Assembly: GCF_001456025.1 (NCBI RefSeq)
Contig: NZ_LMTZ01000102.1
Span: 27,387 to 84,249 of the forward strand
DNA: 56,863 nucleotides
Reading direction: 5' to 3'
Source: Mastigocoleus testarum BC008
GTDB lineage: Bacteria; Cyanobacteriota; Cyanobacteriia; Cyanobacteriales; Nostocaceae
Part shown: positions 17,467-26,227 of the stretch, in pieces
Position numbering within the stretch: position 1 is the first letter of the stretch
Layout of the letters: every line of letters starts with the position of its first letter
Program-made: the position numbers and the translations under genes
The notes under the pieces: generated by a model
Told to the model about the DNA's origin: nothing
What the model saw: only the letters and a program-made list of their open reading frames with translations
The model's database searches: none

Positions 17467-17802
17467 ATGTTATTGAATTGCTTGTTAATGAATAAACTTC
17501 ACTAAAAAAATAGTAATTTATACTTAGTATAAATCCATAAGAAATAAGTATTGTACATCTTACATAATTTTATTTCCCGAGCAATAAACTTTATTCACAA
17601 AAACACCAAAATGTAAAGTTTCTGCAGGTAAATGATTTAGCAAAGGAAAATCGAGTATTTACACTGTCAAACAAATAATTATAGAGAAATATATTTAACT
17701 TAAGTACTCTTAACGACTAAAAATCATCGATTTTAGAGCAATCTCCAATAAATGTTTCAGATTTCTATCAGAAATCATAGTTTTTCAGGAACATCACTTT
17801 TT
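17467..17802. other. Intergenic region between divergent genes
   Basis: About 336 bp of AT-rich sequence upstream of both the amylase and the exported protein. No ORF, RNA or clear operator was found. Confidence 0.4.
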
Positions 17803-18291
17803 ATGTTAATAAATCGTTTACTTCCTAGATTTTCTACACTAGTTACTATTGGTGCAATCTCAACTCTCACCTACAGCACACAACAATCTGTCCAAGCGCA
17901 AATAGGTACTAATAAAGTTAAATTTAACCGCTGTCGCGCAGCATCACAATTAGTTCATTTTCAAAATTTAGGATACTCAGTTGCTGCTGATCGAATTAAC
18001 GATCAAGGTTATGTTATCGCACCCCCACCCTCCAATACTTATTCAGCAAGAATTTGGGAAGAAGAACAATGCTGGGGCGTTCCTAATATCTATACTTGGT
18101 TATCCACACCACCTAACGATCGCTATGAAATGTGTTTAGTCGCAGCACAGTTAGGAATCAGTAGCTCTCAAGCAGCAATAGGAGCAAGGGAGGAAGTTCT
18201 TGGTTCTCCTCCTAGAAATAAACTTCGTGTAATGAATTTTTGGAAAAACTTTAACTGTAATTTTGTTGTTCAACAATACTATTCATACTAG
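17803..18291 (+). CDS. Small exported protein, function unknown
   Basis: About 162 residues from ATG at 17803. The frame also has an ATG at 17752, but the later start gives a clean signal peptide (MLINRLLPRFSTLVTIGAIS, cleavage near VQAQ). The mature part has four Cys (NRCRAAS, EQCWGV, YEMCLVAAQ, FNCNFV) that could form two disulfides. It also has a repeated helix-like pattern CxAAxxL (CRAASQLVHFQNLGY and CLVAAQLGISSSQAA). It probably acts in the periplasm or outside the cell. No family recognised. Confidence 0.7.
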   Translation: MLINRLLPRFSTLVTIGAISTLTYSTQQSVQAQIGTNKVKFNRCRAASQLVHFQNLGYSVAADRINDQGYVIAPPPSNTYSARIWEEEQCWGVPNIYTWLSTPPNDRYEMCLVAAQLGISSSQAAIGAREEVLGSPPRNKLRVMNFWKNFNCNFVVQQYYSY

Positions 18292-19223
18292 CAGAGACTT
18301 CGTGGAAGGCTAATTTTTTAAAATACACGCCGTTAATAAATATAAATTAATTGAAATAATTAATAATGGAGCAATAGAAAATATAGTGTAGTATGCTAGA
18401 GACGCTGCTAAACTTGATGCTTTATCTTTTTGTCACTCCTGAATAGCTTCTTTAATTAGTCGAATCACTTTTGCAGATTTAAAGAAACTAAATTAATTAT
18501 AGATCATAGCACAGGAAACTTTAACACGTTGTTTCATTATCTATTTTCAATCCGTGAAGAAATGCTTGATGGCTTAATTTAGTCATTTTGCTATAAACAA
18601 AAATAACTATAAACTAGATTAGATATTTAAATTATTAATTACTGGTATTATTCTTTCACTATTAAAATTGCAAGCTAATCTCAAATAAACCAATTTTGAA
18701 TAAACTAATATCGAAGAATACGTATACTTTAGCTCAATGACTTTAGCTCAATATATAAATAAAAATTTCAATTATTTAGCTATATTGTTTTGCAGTTATC
18801 TTTGATTAAAGGTATGTAAGGCTAGAGATCCATAAAATATTTCTAATATAGATTTTTCGTTAGATATATTGAGTTTTTCAAGTGTAGAATAAACTGAATA
18901 TGCTCAAGCCCATTAAAAATTATGATTTATATTTGATAGCGATCGCGTTTGATTTGTGAGTATAAGACTTCTTCATTACGCTGTTACCCACAACCGCATT
19001 TAGAAATTTATCCAAGATTAATTTTTTATCCAAAATTAATTTTCATTAATTAGTTCGGATGGTCATACACCAAGCTGCTAAGGAGTAACTAAAGAATTTG
19101 ATTCATATCATTAGTATTTTGGAAAAATTATACAAATCCTCGTGAAATAAACTTTCTGAAATCAAGTCCCAAGCTTAAATTTTCAAAGTTAAACTTTCAA
19201 TACTAAAGATTCAAAATTATTGT
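18292..19223. other. 932-bp gene-free AT-rich region
   Basis: Strongly AT-rich spacer with one HIP1 octamer near 18940. There is no ORF of interest, RNA gene or long inverted repeat. The last 150 bp presumably contain the promoter of the DUF1400 hydrolase gene. Confidence 0.5.
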
Positions 19224-20942
19224 ATGAATTACTTATTTTTTAGTTCATTGTTAATTTCTATCAAGCGTTCTTTTTTTAATTCACGTTCTAGACCTAAATT
19301 TTCATTATCGCAAAAATGGGTATTATGTACTTTAAATTTAATAGTTTTACTTGTATCTCTAAATTCTCAGACCTTAGCAGCAAAAAGACTGAGTCTTTCC
19401 TTTGGGATTATTCAGCGATCTATTTCGATTGAATCTTTAGCGTTTTATGCACGTACTGGCAAGCTAAATAATGAATTGAAAACATATTTTCAATATGCCC
19501 CTAAAGAAAAATTAACCGAATTGAGACAGGTTCTCATAACTCCGATCCCTCTAACGAATGTAGAAATTTCCCAATTTCTTTACACGCCGATTGGAGAAAA
19601 CTTGTTGGAAAAGTTAGAAAATATTATTCAGGGAGAATCTAGAGGAGTAAAAATTAGAGGTACTTCCCGTAGTGCTGGTTTCTACGCAATGCGAGCCGCA
19701 CTAATTTTAGCTGCATCTGACTCCAAGGAATTTACAATTTTAGATATTCTAGAAAAATTTCCTTCCAATAAAATATCAATTGATTTAGCCCGTAGCTTGG
19801 AAATAGCTTTAGAAGTCAGATCTCTAATTAATCAGACACGTAAAGCTATTAAGCTGATTAACAAAGAATCTCAAGAAGAAGTCAATACAAATATTGCTAC
19901 AGACATATCTGAAATTTTAGCTGCAAATTTACGCAAATCAGGCAATTATAGCTGGCAAAAAAGCACTATTTCTCTTGTCGATCCCAATCGCTCTCGTAAC
20001 TTTAGTGCTGATGTGTATTTACCAAAAGTCGATCGAGAAAGTCCGGTAATTGTGATTTCCCACGGGCTCGGTTCCGATCGCACAAGTTTTGTTTATCTTG
20101 CACAGTACCTTGCATCCCATGGTTTTGTTGTTGCAGTACCGGAACATCCCGGAAGTAATGCCGAACAATTAGAAGCACTATTATCTGCCAATACGGACAA
20201 AATCACCAGTCCGGAAGAATTTATTGATCGACCCTTAGATATTAAGTATTTACTAGATAAACTTACTTCTCTATCTCGTACAGACCCTTTATTTAAAGGA
20301 AAATTAAATACACAACAAGTGGGTGTAGTTGGACAATCTTTTGGTGGTTACACTGCTTTAGCGTTAGCAGGAGCCCAAATTAATGTGGAGCAAATGAATA
20401 AAACTTGCTCTTCTTTGGATGATTCCCTCAATGTTTCCTTATTACTACAATGTTTGGCATATAATCTAAATCAATCCGAATATAATTTATTTGACCCAAG
20501 GGTCAAAGTTGCAATTGCAATTAATCCGATTACTAGTAGCGTTTTTGGTCGAGATGGATTTAACCAAATTCGGATTCCAGTAATGATTATTTCTAGTAGT
20601 CTCGATAAAATTGCTCCTGCTCTTCCAGAACAAATTAAACCTTTTACCTGGTTACAAACACAGAATAAATATTTAGCTTTAATTGATGGTGGAACTCACT
20701 TTTCTACAATTGCAGAATCGCCTGATGCAACAGTTCCTTTACCATCAAATGTAATTGGTGTTTCACCAGAACTGGCACAAAATTATATTCAAGTATTAAG
20801 TAATACCTTTTTTCAAGCCTACGTAAATTCTAATGCTAATTATCGTCGCTACCTAGATAATGGTTATATCAATACTATCAGCCGAGAAGCTCTTCCACTC
20901 AGTATTGTGCGATCGCTCGATCTCGATCGCAAGAAAAAATAA
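19224..20942 (+). CDS. DUF1400 alpha/beta hydrolase
   Basis: A 572-residue protein. A hydrophobic segment (LCTLNLIVLLVSLNSQTLAA, about 31-52) acts as signal peptide or anchor. Residues about 55-185 form the cyanobacterial DUF1400 domain (SISIESLAFYARTGKLNNEL). Residues about 245-545 form an alpha/beta hydrolase with nucleophile S372 in GQSFGG, an oxyanion segment SHGLGSDRTSF and catalytic His H492 in GGTHFS. The hydrolase part resembles the platelet-activating-factor acetylhydrolase/dienelactone-hydrolase-like group. The natural substrate is unknown, perhaps an ester or lipid in the periplasm. The gene is isolated. Confidence 0.9.
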   Translation: MNYLFFSSLLISIKRSFFNSRSRPKFSLSQKWVLCTLNLIVLLVSLNSQTLAAKRLSLSFGIIQRSISIESLAFYARTGKLNNELKTYFQYAPKEKLTELRQVLITPIPLTNVEISQFLYTPIGENLLEKLENIIQGESRGVKIRGTSRSAGFYAMRAALILAASDSKEFTILDILEKFPSNKISIDLARSLEIALEVRSLINQTRKAIKLINKESQEEVNTNIATDISEILAANLRKSGNYSWQKSTISLVDPNRSRNFSADVYLPKVDRESPVIVISHGLGSDRTSFVYLAQYLASHGFVVAVPEHPGSNAEQLEALLSANTDKITSPEEFIDRPLDIKYLLDKLTSLSRTDPLFKGKLNTQQVGVVGQSFGGYTALALAGAQINVEQMNKTCSSLDDSLNVSLLLQCLAYNLNQSEYNLFDPRVKVAIAINPITSSVFGRDGFNQIRIPVMIISSSLDKIAPALPEQIKPFTWLQTQNKYLALIDGGTHFSTIAESPDATVPLPSNVIGVSPELAQNYIQVLSNTFFQAYVNSNANYRRYLDNGYINTISREALPLSIVRSLDLDRKKK

Positions 20943-21098
20943 TTTGTATTCTAAGATAATTAAATCAATCCGAAATAGATTTATCCTGCAGGTTTTTAAA
21001 GCAATATAAACAATATATGGCTGTCTATATATCGGTAATTAATCTTGCTTTCCCTTCCCCTACGCATTTAATGAGAAGTAATCGACTTTCGCGTAGTG

Positions 21099-22298
21099 CT
21101 ATAACTTTTCAAATAACTTTGCCAAAATCACATTTGAAAATAAAAAACCTTCCGGATCGGTCAAGCGCAATCTTCCTTTGACAACTTCTACCCAACTTTT
21201 CTCAACATAAGGTTGCAAAATTTGATCGATCTTATCCACCTTATTTTGTCCAAACTGTTTTTTGATACTTGCAATACTTACCCCTTCAGCCAAACGTAAA
21301 CCCAACATTAAAGTTTCCAGCAAAACTTCATCTGTGGGAGTTTCTTGACAATCCACAACACAGCCATTTTCCACCCAAGCATAATATTCTTTCGTTTTAC
21401 GGGGACGAGTGAAACGTTTACCCTCAACATAACTAGCTGCTCCCATCCCAAAAGCATAGTAAGGGCGATTTTCCCAATAAACTCGATTATGCCGACATTG
21501 GTGTCCCGAACGGGCATAATTAGAAATTTCGTAATGCTCGTATCCCGCATCAGTTAAAGTATTTTGTGCCATGCGGTACATTTTTACAGTTATTTCATCT
21601 TCCGGTAAAGGTTTATTACCAGGTTGATAATAACGACCAAAAGCTGTTTGGGGTTCAATTGTTAGGTCATATATCGATATGTGGGTTGGTGCAATTGCGA
21701 TCGCTTTTTCTAAAGATTCGCGCCATATATCCAATGTTTGATGTGGTAAACCCGAAATTAAATCCATACTAAATTCTGGGATCTCCACCTGACGAATCAA
21801 ATCAACCGCAGCAAAAATATCCTTTACAGAATGGGAACGACCACAAGCTTGTAATAAATTCTCAGTGAAACTTTGTACTCCCAAGCTTACTCGATTGATT
21901 CCAGCATCACGATAGCCTTGCAAATGTAATAAATCAAAAGTTCCTGGATCTATTTCCATAGAAATTTCAGCATTTGTAGCAATCCCAAATCTTTCCTGAA
22001 TAATGTTAAGTATTTTTTGTAACTGTTTACTAGATAATAAAGATGGAGTCCCACCACCAAAAAAAATAGTTTCTATTGGTCGCTCAAAAGTCCTTGCAAC
22101 AGTAATTTCTTGACACAATACTTCCACATATTGGGAGATAGTACCTGATTTTTCACCACGTAATTTATCGCCTATGACAAAAATTGGGAAGTCACAATAA
22201 AAACAACGCCGCCGACAAAAAGGAATGTGTACGTAAACAGAAGTTGGTATTTGCTGAGAAAAAGTTACTTTTTGATTCATTTTGAAAAAAAAATTCAA
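21099..22298 (-). CDS. hemW: HemW-family heme chaperone (radical SAM)
   Basis: About 399 residues from ATG at 22298; ATG at 22280 (MNQKV) is equally plausible because neither has a clear Shine-Dalgarno. The radical-SAM cluster motif CRRRCFYC lies in VHIPFCRRRCFYCDFP, with Phe/Asp after the last Cys as in HemW rather than HemN. GGGTPSLL (SAM binding) follows, then SLGVQSF and a C-terminal helical domain (GVSIASIKKQFGQ). HemW was long mis-annotated as coproporphyrinogen dehydrogenase. It binds heme and is thought to deliver it to respiratory or other hemoproteins. Monocistronic. Confidence 0.93.
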   Translation of the reverse strand: MNFFFKMNQKVTFSQQIPTSVYVHIPFCRRRCFYCDFPIFVIGDKLRGEKSGTISQYVEVLCQEITVARTFERPIETIFFGGGTPSLLSSKQLQKILNIIQERFGIATNAEISMEIDPGTFDLLHLQGYRDAGINRVSLGVQSFTENLLQACGRSHSVKDIFAAVDLIRQVEIPEFSMDLISGLPHQTLDIWRESLEKAIAIAPTHISIYDLTIEPQTAFGRYYQPGNKPLPEDEITVKMYRMAQNTLTDAGYEHYEISNYARSGHQCRHNRVYWENRPYYAFGMGAASYVEGKRFTRPRKTKEYYAWVENGCVVDCQETPTDEVLLETLMLGLRLAEGVSIASIKKQFGQNKVDKIDQILQPYVEKSWVEVVKGRLRLTDPEGFLFSNVILAKLFEKL

Positions 22299-22546
22299 AC
22301 ATCTTTTTGTTTGAGAGAATAAGCAAGAAAATATTTATAATTTGGTGTTTTTTATCCTTTTCTATCCTTTTTACATAAATAGAAGAGAAGTATAAAGCAT
22401 AAAACTATGAAGGTTATAATAATTGCAGAGACTGTTAAAGTCACCCGAATTCAGAGTGTAAATATTCTTAAATAACATCTAATTAGATGATACAAAAAAT
22501 ACCTCACTTTGTCGGGTAACAGCGCTGTAACAAAGCAATATAATTT

Positions 22547-23623
22547 ATGCTTGACGCCATTATCATTTTTTCATTTATCCTGGCAGCAGCAGGTGTAGGA
22601 TTCTACAGTACTGACTTACTGCCTGACGGTTCTTTAGACGGAGTAACAAATTTAGACGCTTTACGTTTAGTGGTCGCTACTTTTGCGGCTATTATCGGGG
22701 GTGCTGTAGGGCTGAGATTTCAGACAGGCTACCGTCGTTTGGAGTCACAAGTCCGAGAAATGCCCCTGGAAGCTATTCTGACTCGGGCAATTGGTTTAGT
22801 AATTGGGCTGTTACTAGCAAACTTAATGCTAGCTCCTTTGTTTTTAATTCCGATCCCCAATGATTTTAGTTTTATTAAACCATTAATAGCTGTTGTTGGC
22901 TCAATTATTCTGGCATATACCGGAATGAACCTGGCTGACACCCATGGTAGGGGTTTACTACGATTAATCAATCCCAACACGTTGGAAAGCATGGTTGTAG
23001 AAGGAACTTTAAAACCTGCTTCCACTAAAGTGCTTGACACAAGCTGTATTATCGATGGTCGTATTGAAACACTGCTAGAAACTGGATTTTTAGAAGGTCA
23101 AATCATCGTACCTCAGTTTATTTTGCAAGAACTGCAGCAAGTTGCTGATGCTAGCAAAGACCAAAAACGAGTGCGGGGAAGACGAGGATTAGAAATTCTT
23201 AACCGGGTTAAAACAGATTATCCCGAACGGATTGTGATTAATCCTGTCAACTATGCAGATATTGCCACAGTAGATGCAAAACTAATCAAATTTGCTCAAG
23301 AAATCAGTGGTACGCTTTTAACCAACGATTATAATCTTTCTAAAGTTGCCAGCCTGCAAAAAATTCCAGTTTTAAATGTTAATGACTTGGTAAATGCGGT
23401 TCGTCCCACATATTTACCTGGTGATAACATTGACATCAAAATACTCAAAGAAGGTAAGGAACCGTCCCAAGGTATTGGTTACTTGGAAGATGGAACAATG
23501 GTCGTAGTTGAAGAAGGAAGCAGTTACGTGGGTGGAGAACTTCGAGTAGTGGTTACCAGTGCATTACAAACTTCTGCAGGAAGGATGATTTTTGCTAAAC
23601 CCCAAGCATCTGCGCTGACATGA
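22547..23623 (+). CDS. PIN/TRAM domain membrane protein
   Basis: A 358-residue protein. Residues 1-130 contain four hydrophobic segments (around 4-20, 40-57, 80-102 and 112-130). A PIN nuclease-fold domain follows (about 160-285) with the acidic set D164 (VLDTSCIIDG), E195, D243 and D261. The C-terminal TRAM domain (about 288-345; LPGDNIDIKILKEGKEPSQG) may bind RNA. This is the YacL-like architecture common in cyanobacteria and Firmicutes. The expected role is membrane-tethered RNA cleavage or binding, which is inferred. The next gene begins 5 nt later. A small palindrome (ACAGCGCTGT, about 22519-22528) lies just upstream. Confidence 0.93.
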   Translation: MLDAIIIFSFILAAAGVGFYSTDLLPDGSLDGVTNLDALRLVVATFAAIIGGAVGLRFQTGYRRLESQVREMPLEAILTRAIGLVIGLLLANLMLAPLFLIPIPNDFSFIKPLIAVVGSIILAYTGMNLADTHGRGLLRLINPNTLESMVVEGTLKPASTKVLDTSCIIDGRIETLLETGFLEGQIIVPQFILQELQQVADASKDQKRVRGRRGLEILNRVKTDYPERIVINPVNYADIATVDAKLIKFAQEISGTLLTNDYNLSKVASLQKIPVLNVNDLVNAVRPTYLPGDNIDIKILKEGKEPSQGIGYLEDGTMVVVEEGSSYVGGELRVVVTSALQTSAGRMIFAKPQASALT

Positions 23624-23627
23624 GAGT

Positions 23628-23813
23628 ATGGGACGTCAGCTTAGAACTAAATTTTGTAGTCGGTGCAGTCAGTCTGCACCGATTTTATATCGAGTAAAGT
23701 ACGAAGAAAATGGGGACTGGGCATTTGTTTGTTCTGAATGCTGGAACCTGGTAAGTTCCAATAACCCCTTTTATTTGTATGGGGGTACATGGAAAGCTAA
23801 GAAAAAAAGATAA
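23628..23813 (+). CDS. Small zinc-ribbon protein downstream of the PIN/TRAM gene
   Basis: A 61-residue basic protein with two CxxC pairs (KFCSRCSQSA and FVCSECWNLV) 26-28 residues apart, a pattern that predicts a zinc ribbon. The C-terminus is very basic (GTWKAKKKR). It starts 5 nt after the PIN/TRAM stop and is almost certainly cotranscribed and translationally coupled. A nucleic-acid-binding accessory role for the PIN/TRAM protein is plausible but inferred from position only. Family name unknown to me. Confidence 0.8.
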   Translation: MGRQLRTKFCSRCSQSAPILYRVKYEENGDWAFVCSECWNLVSSNNPFYLYGGTWKAKKKR

Positions 23814-23843
23814 GCTCAACCTCTAATAGCTAGTCGCCAATCC

Positions 23844-24230
23844 CTACTTCTGATAAATTTCTAACGGTAAGCGATCGGGATCTTGAAAAAAAGTAAATTT
23901 TTTGCCTGTAATTTCATCAACACGAATCTTTTCCACTTCAACACCCTGAGACTTTAATTCCCTTACAGCTTCATCAATATTATCAACCTCAAAAGCTAAA
24001 TGCCTCAAACCACAAGCTTCTGGTCGATCTACTCTGTGGGGAGGATTTGGAAAAGAAAATAATTCTATTTGGCTATTATCGCCCACCTGTAAATCAAGTT
24101 TATATGAATTTCTTTCGGAACGAAAAATTTCGTTAATTATCTGAAAACCTAAAATTTCGGTATAAAACTTCTTGGAACGTTTGTAATCAGAACAAATAAT
24201 TGCTACGTGGTGAATCCTTGTGGTTTTCAT
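23844..24230 (-). CDS. VOC-family (glyoxalase-like) protein
   Basis: A 128-residue vicinal-oxygen-chelate protein with two beta-alpha-beta-beta-beta modules. Likely metal ligands are His in RIHHVAIICSD, Glu in QIELFSFP, His in GLRHLAFEV and Glu in LPLEIYQK. It resembles the YaeR/GloA2-like subgroup of uncharacterised glyoxalases. The fold and family are clear. Substrate is not predictable. It converges on the zinc-ribbon gene with a 30-bp spacer. Confidence 0.9.
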   Translation of the reverse strand: MKTTRIHHVAIICSDYKRSKKFYTEILGFQIINEIFRSERNSYKLDLQVGDNSQIELFSFPNPPHRVDRPEACGLRHLAFEVDNIDEAVRELKSQGVEVEKIRVDEITGKKFTFFQDPDRLPLEIYQK

Positions 24231-24439
24231 AATTACTGTTAATTAACCTCCCAAAAGCACAGCCTATGATATCGTAAAACCTCTGGAAAATTCTTTTTTC
24301 AAAGCTGTGAGAAAAGGCGACGTGGGACAGTTTATTATCTATGGGGGAACTCAGAAAAATCTCAATAGCTAGAAAAAATTTTTCTATTTTTACTCCCACA
24401 TTATCTTGATCGCCTAGTATTGGTACGGTAAGTATCCAA

Positions 24440-24874
24440 TTAAACTTGTGTCACCACCAAGCTTTCTTCCAAACGTTGTTGAATTTCTGGTGAGATTCTA
24501 CCCCTTGGAAGAGTCAACAATACATGCTTATTTGCTTGAAAAGCTTTAGTCAGATAATTACAAGCTTTTTCTGGCTGTGCATGTTCGCCACAGGTAAACA
24601 TATCTATCGCCACATAACCAATTTCGGGCCATGTATGCACGGAAATATGAGATTCCGCTAAAAGTGCTAAAGCCGTTATTCCATAAGGCTCAAACTGATG
24701 TGTTACTTCCTTAAGGAGTGTAGATTTGGCTTCTTTGACTGCTGCTACTAATGCTTGACTAATAAACTCAAAATCATTGAGCAAATGATTTGGACATTCG
24801 TAAAGTTCGAGGATGCAGTGGCTACCAACAGGAACCAAAGGCTGATTATTTGGCGCGTTAGATGGATTGTTCAA
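24440..24874 (-). CDS. speD: S-adenosylmethionine decarboxylase proenzyme
   Basis: A 144-residue class 1B (bacterial SpeH/SpeD-like) proenzyme. Autocleavage is expected between E74 and S75 in LLAESHISVHTWPE, giving the pyruvoyl group. Conserved Cys95 lies in DMFTCG and the HISVHTW motif is intact. The product decarboxy-SAM supplies aminopropyl groups for spermidine synthesis. The frame starts with TTG at 24874, with no better ATG nearby. No spermidine synthase gene lies alongside. Confidence 0.95.
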   Translation of the reverse strand: MNNPSNAPNNQPLVPVGSHCILELYECPNHLLNDFEFISQALVAAVKEAKSTLLKEVTHQFEPYGITALALLAESHISVHTWPEIGYVAIDMFTCGEHAQPEKACNYLTKAFQANKHVLLTLPRGRISPEIQQRLEESLVVTQV

Positions 24875-26227
24875 TTTTTAGTTCACCTTTAGATTGCAAT
24901 AACCTGGCTTGTATGAACCTTCGGCATCAAATGCACTATGGCTATTTCTTTGCTTTCAAGTTCGTTCTTTTACTTGAAATTCTGTGGTTTGCAAGTACAC
25001 AGAATAACTATTATGACATTATTTTTGCTAATTTATGTATATTTTTTTATTTGCCTGCTAGATAAACGATCAACATACATTGAGATATTTACAAGCTTAG
25101 GAAATCTATAAACTTTATTGATGTGGATGCTTGACAAATATTCTTGAAGTTTTGGTTAAATATTTTTTGCTATTTTAGTTGGGTTCTAAAAGCTACTTTT
25201 CTTGACTTGACCCTATCGGTAATAAAACTCAACTGATAATTATTTGTTATAAAAAACAAATAAACGCGATCGCAATGCTTCACTTGTGCTCGTAAAAAGA
25301 AAATAGATCAGTCAAAATATATTTACTCTTTGTCAAAGTAGCAAAGACAAATGCAAACATTATTTGATTTTAATGTGCAAGTTTGTAATTACATATTTCT
25401 TTACCAAAAAAATCATTTAATTGGATGTATTTACTTTCTCATCTAATTATGCATTGTTTGTATTTTTTTTGTAGTTTAAAATACTTTTTTCATAACTTTT
25501 GACTGTAATTATTTAACGTTATTTTTTTTTGTGTTTTGAGATACTTTTTGTCGAGTTTTTTATGCTGATATCATTAAGGTTTTGTATGTATTTTCATCAT
25601 ACATATTATGATATTCCTGAAATATTTGAACTGTATTTAGATGACATTTCAGAAAAAGAATATTATTATGTATGAGAAGATTGAACTATCATAAATTACA
25701 AAAAAGGTAAAATAGCAAACATAATTAACATTCTAAATTTGAAAAAGTCATAATTTTAATCCTAGTAAATTATGAAAGTTCATTAATTTAATTTATCTTG
25801 AAGCCAATTCTATTTTCAAATTACCTCGTAGCTAAGTGTAGTTATTAAGATAATTTTACATAAATGTTAGTTATTGCTAAGGAGGTTTTTTTGTACCTAT
25901 TTACCGAGAAGATAGCATGTATGCAGAAAAATAACTTTATCTAATTTCATCAATCGGACAGGCAATAATTTTAGACAAGTAATAATATTTATTAATGCAT
26001 GATAATACAAATATATTTATACCTTCATTAATTATAAATATATGATTTATTTACTTCTTCCTAGAGTTGAAAATCTATAAAACATGGAAGCTAATCATTA
26101 TTAATTTAAACAGCTAGATTAAAAAACTCAATAATATAAACCTAATAATTTATCTACAATTCAATTTAACCGCATCTAATATTAAATCAAAAACGCTTGC
26201 TTTTCAAAACTATTGTAGAAAAATCTA
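24875..26227. other. 1.35-kb gene-poor AT-rich region
   Basis: Spacer between speD and the first multi-GAF kinase. It contains a HIP1 octamer (about 25266) and, at 25879-25885, an isolated AAGGAGG. That sequence lies 5 nt before a TTG opening an 18-codon frame (25891-25944), a possible leader peptide. A longer frame at 24862-25065 has no coding character. Otherwise I see only AT-rich sequence. Confidence 0.45.

Noticed and set aside
24862..25065. Plus-strand frame of 67 codons overlapping the speD start
   Set aside because: Starts inside the speD coding region on the other strand and shows no coding character.
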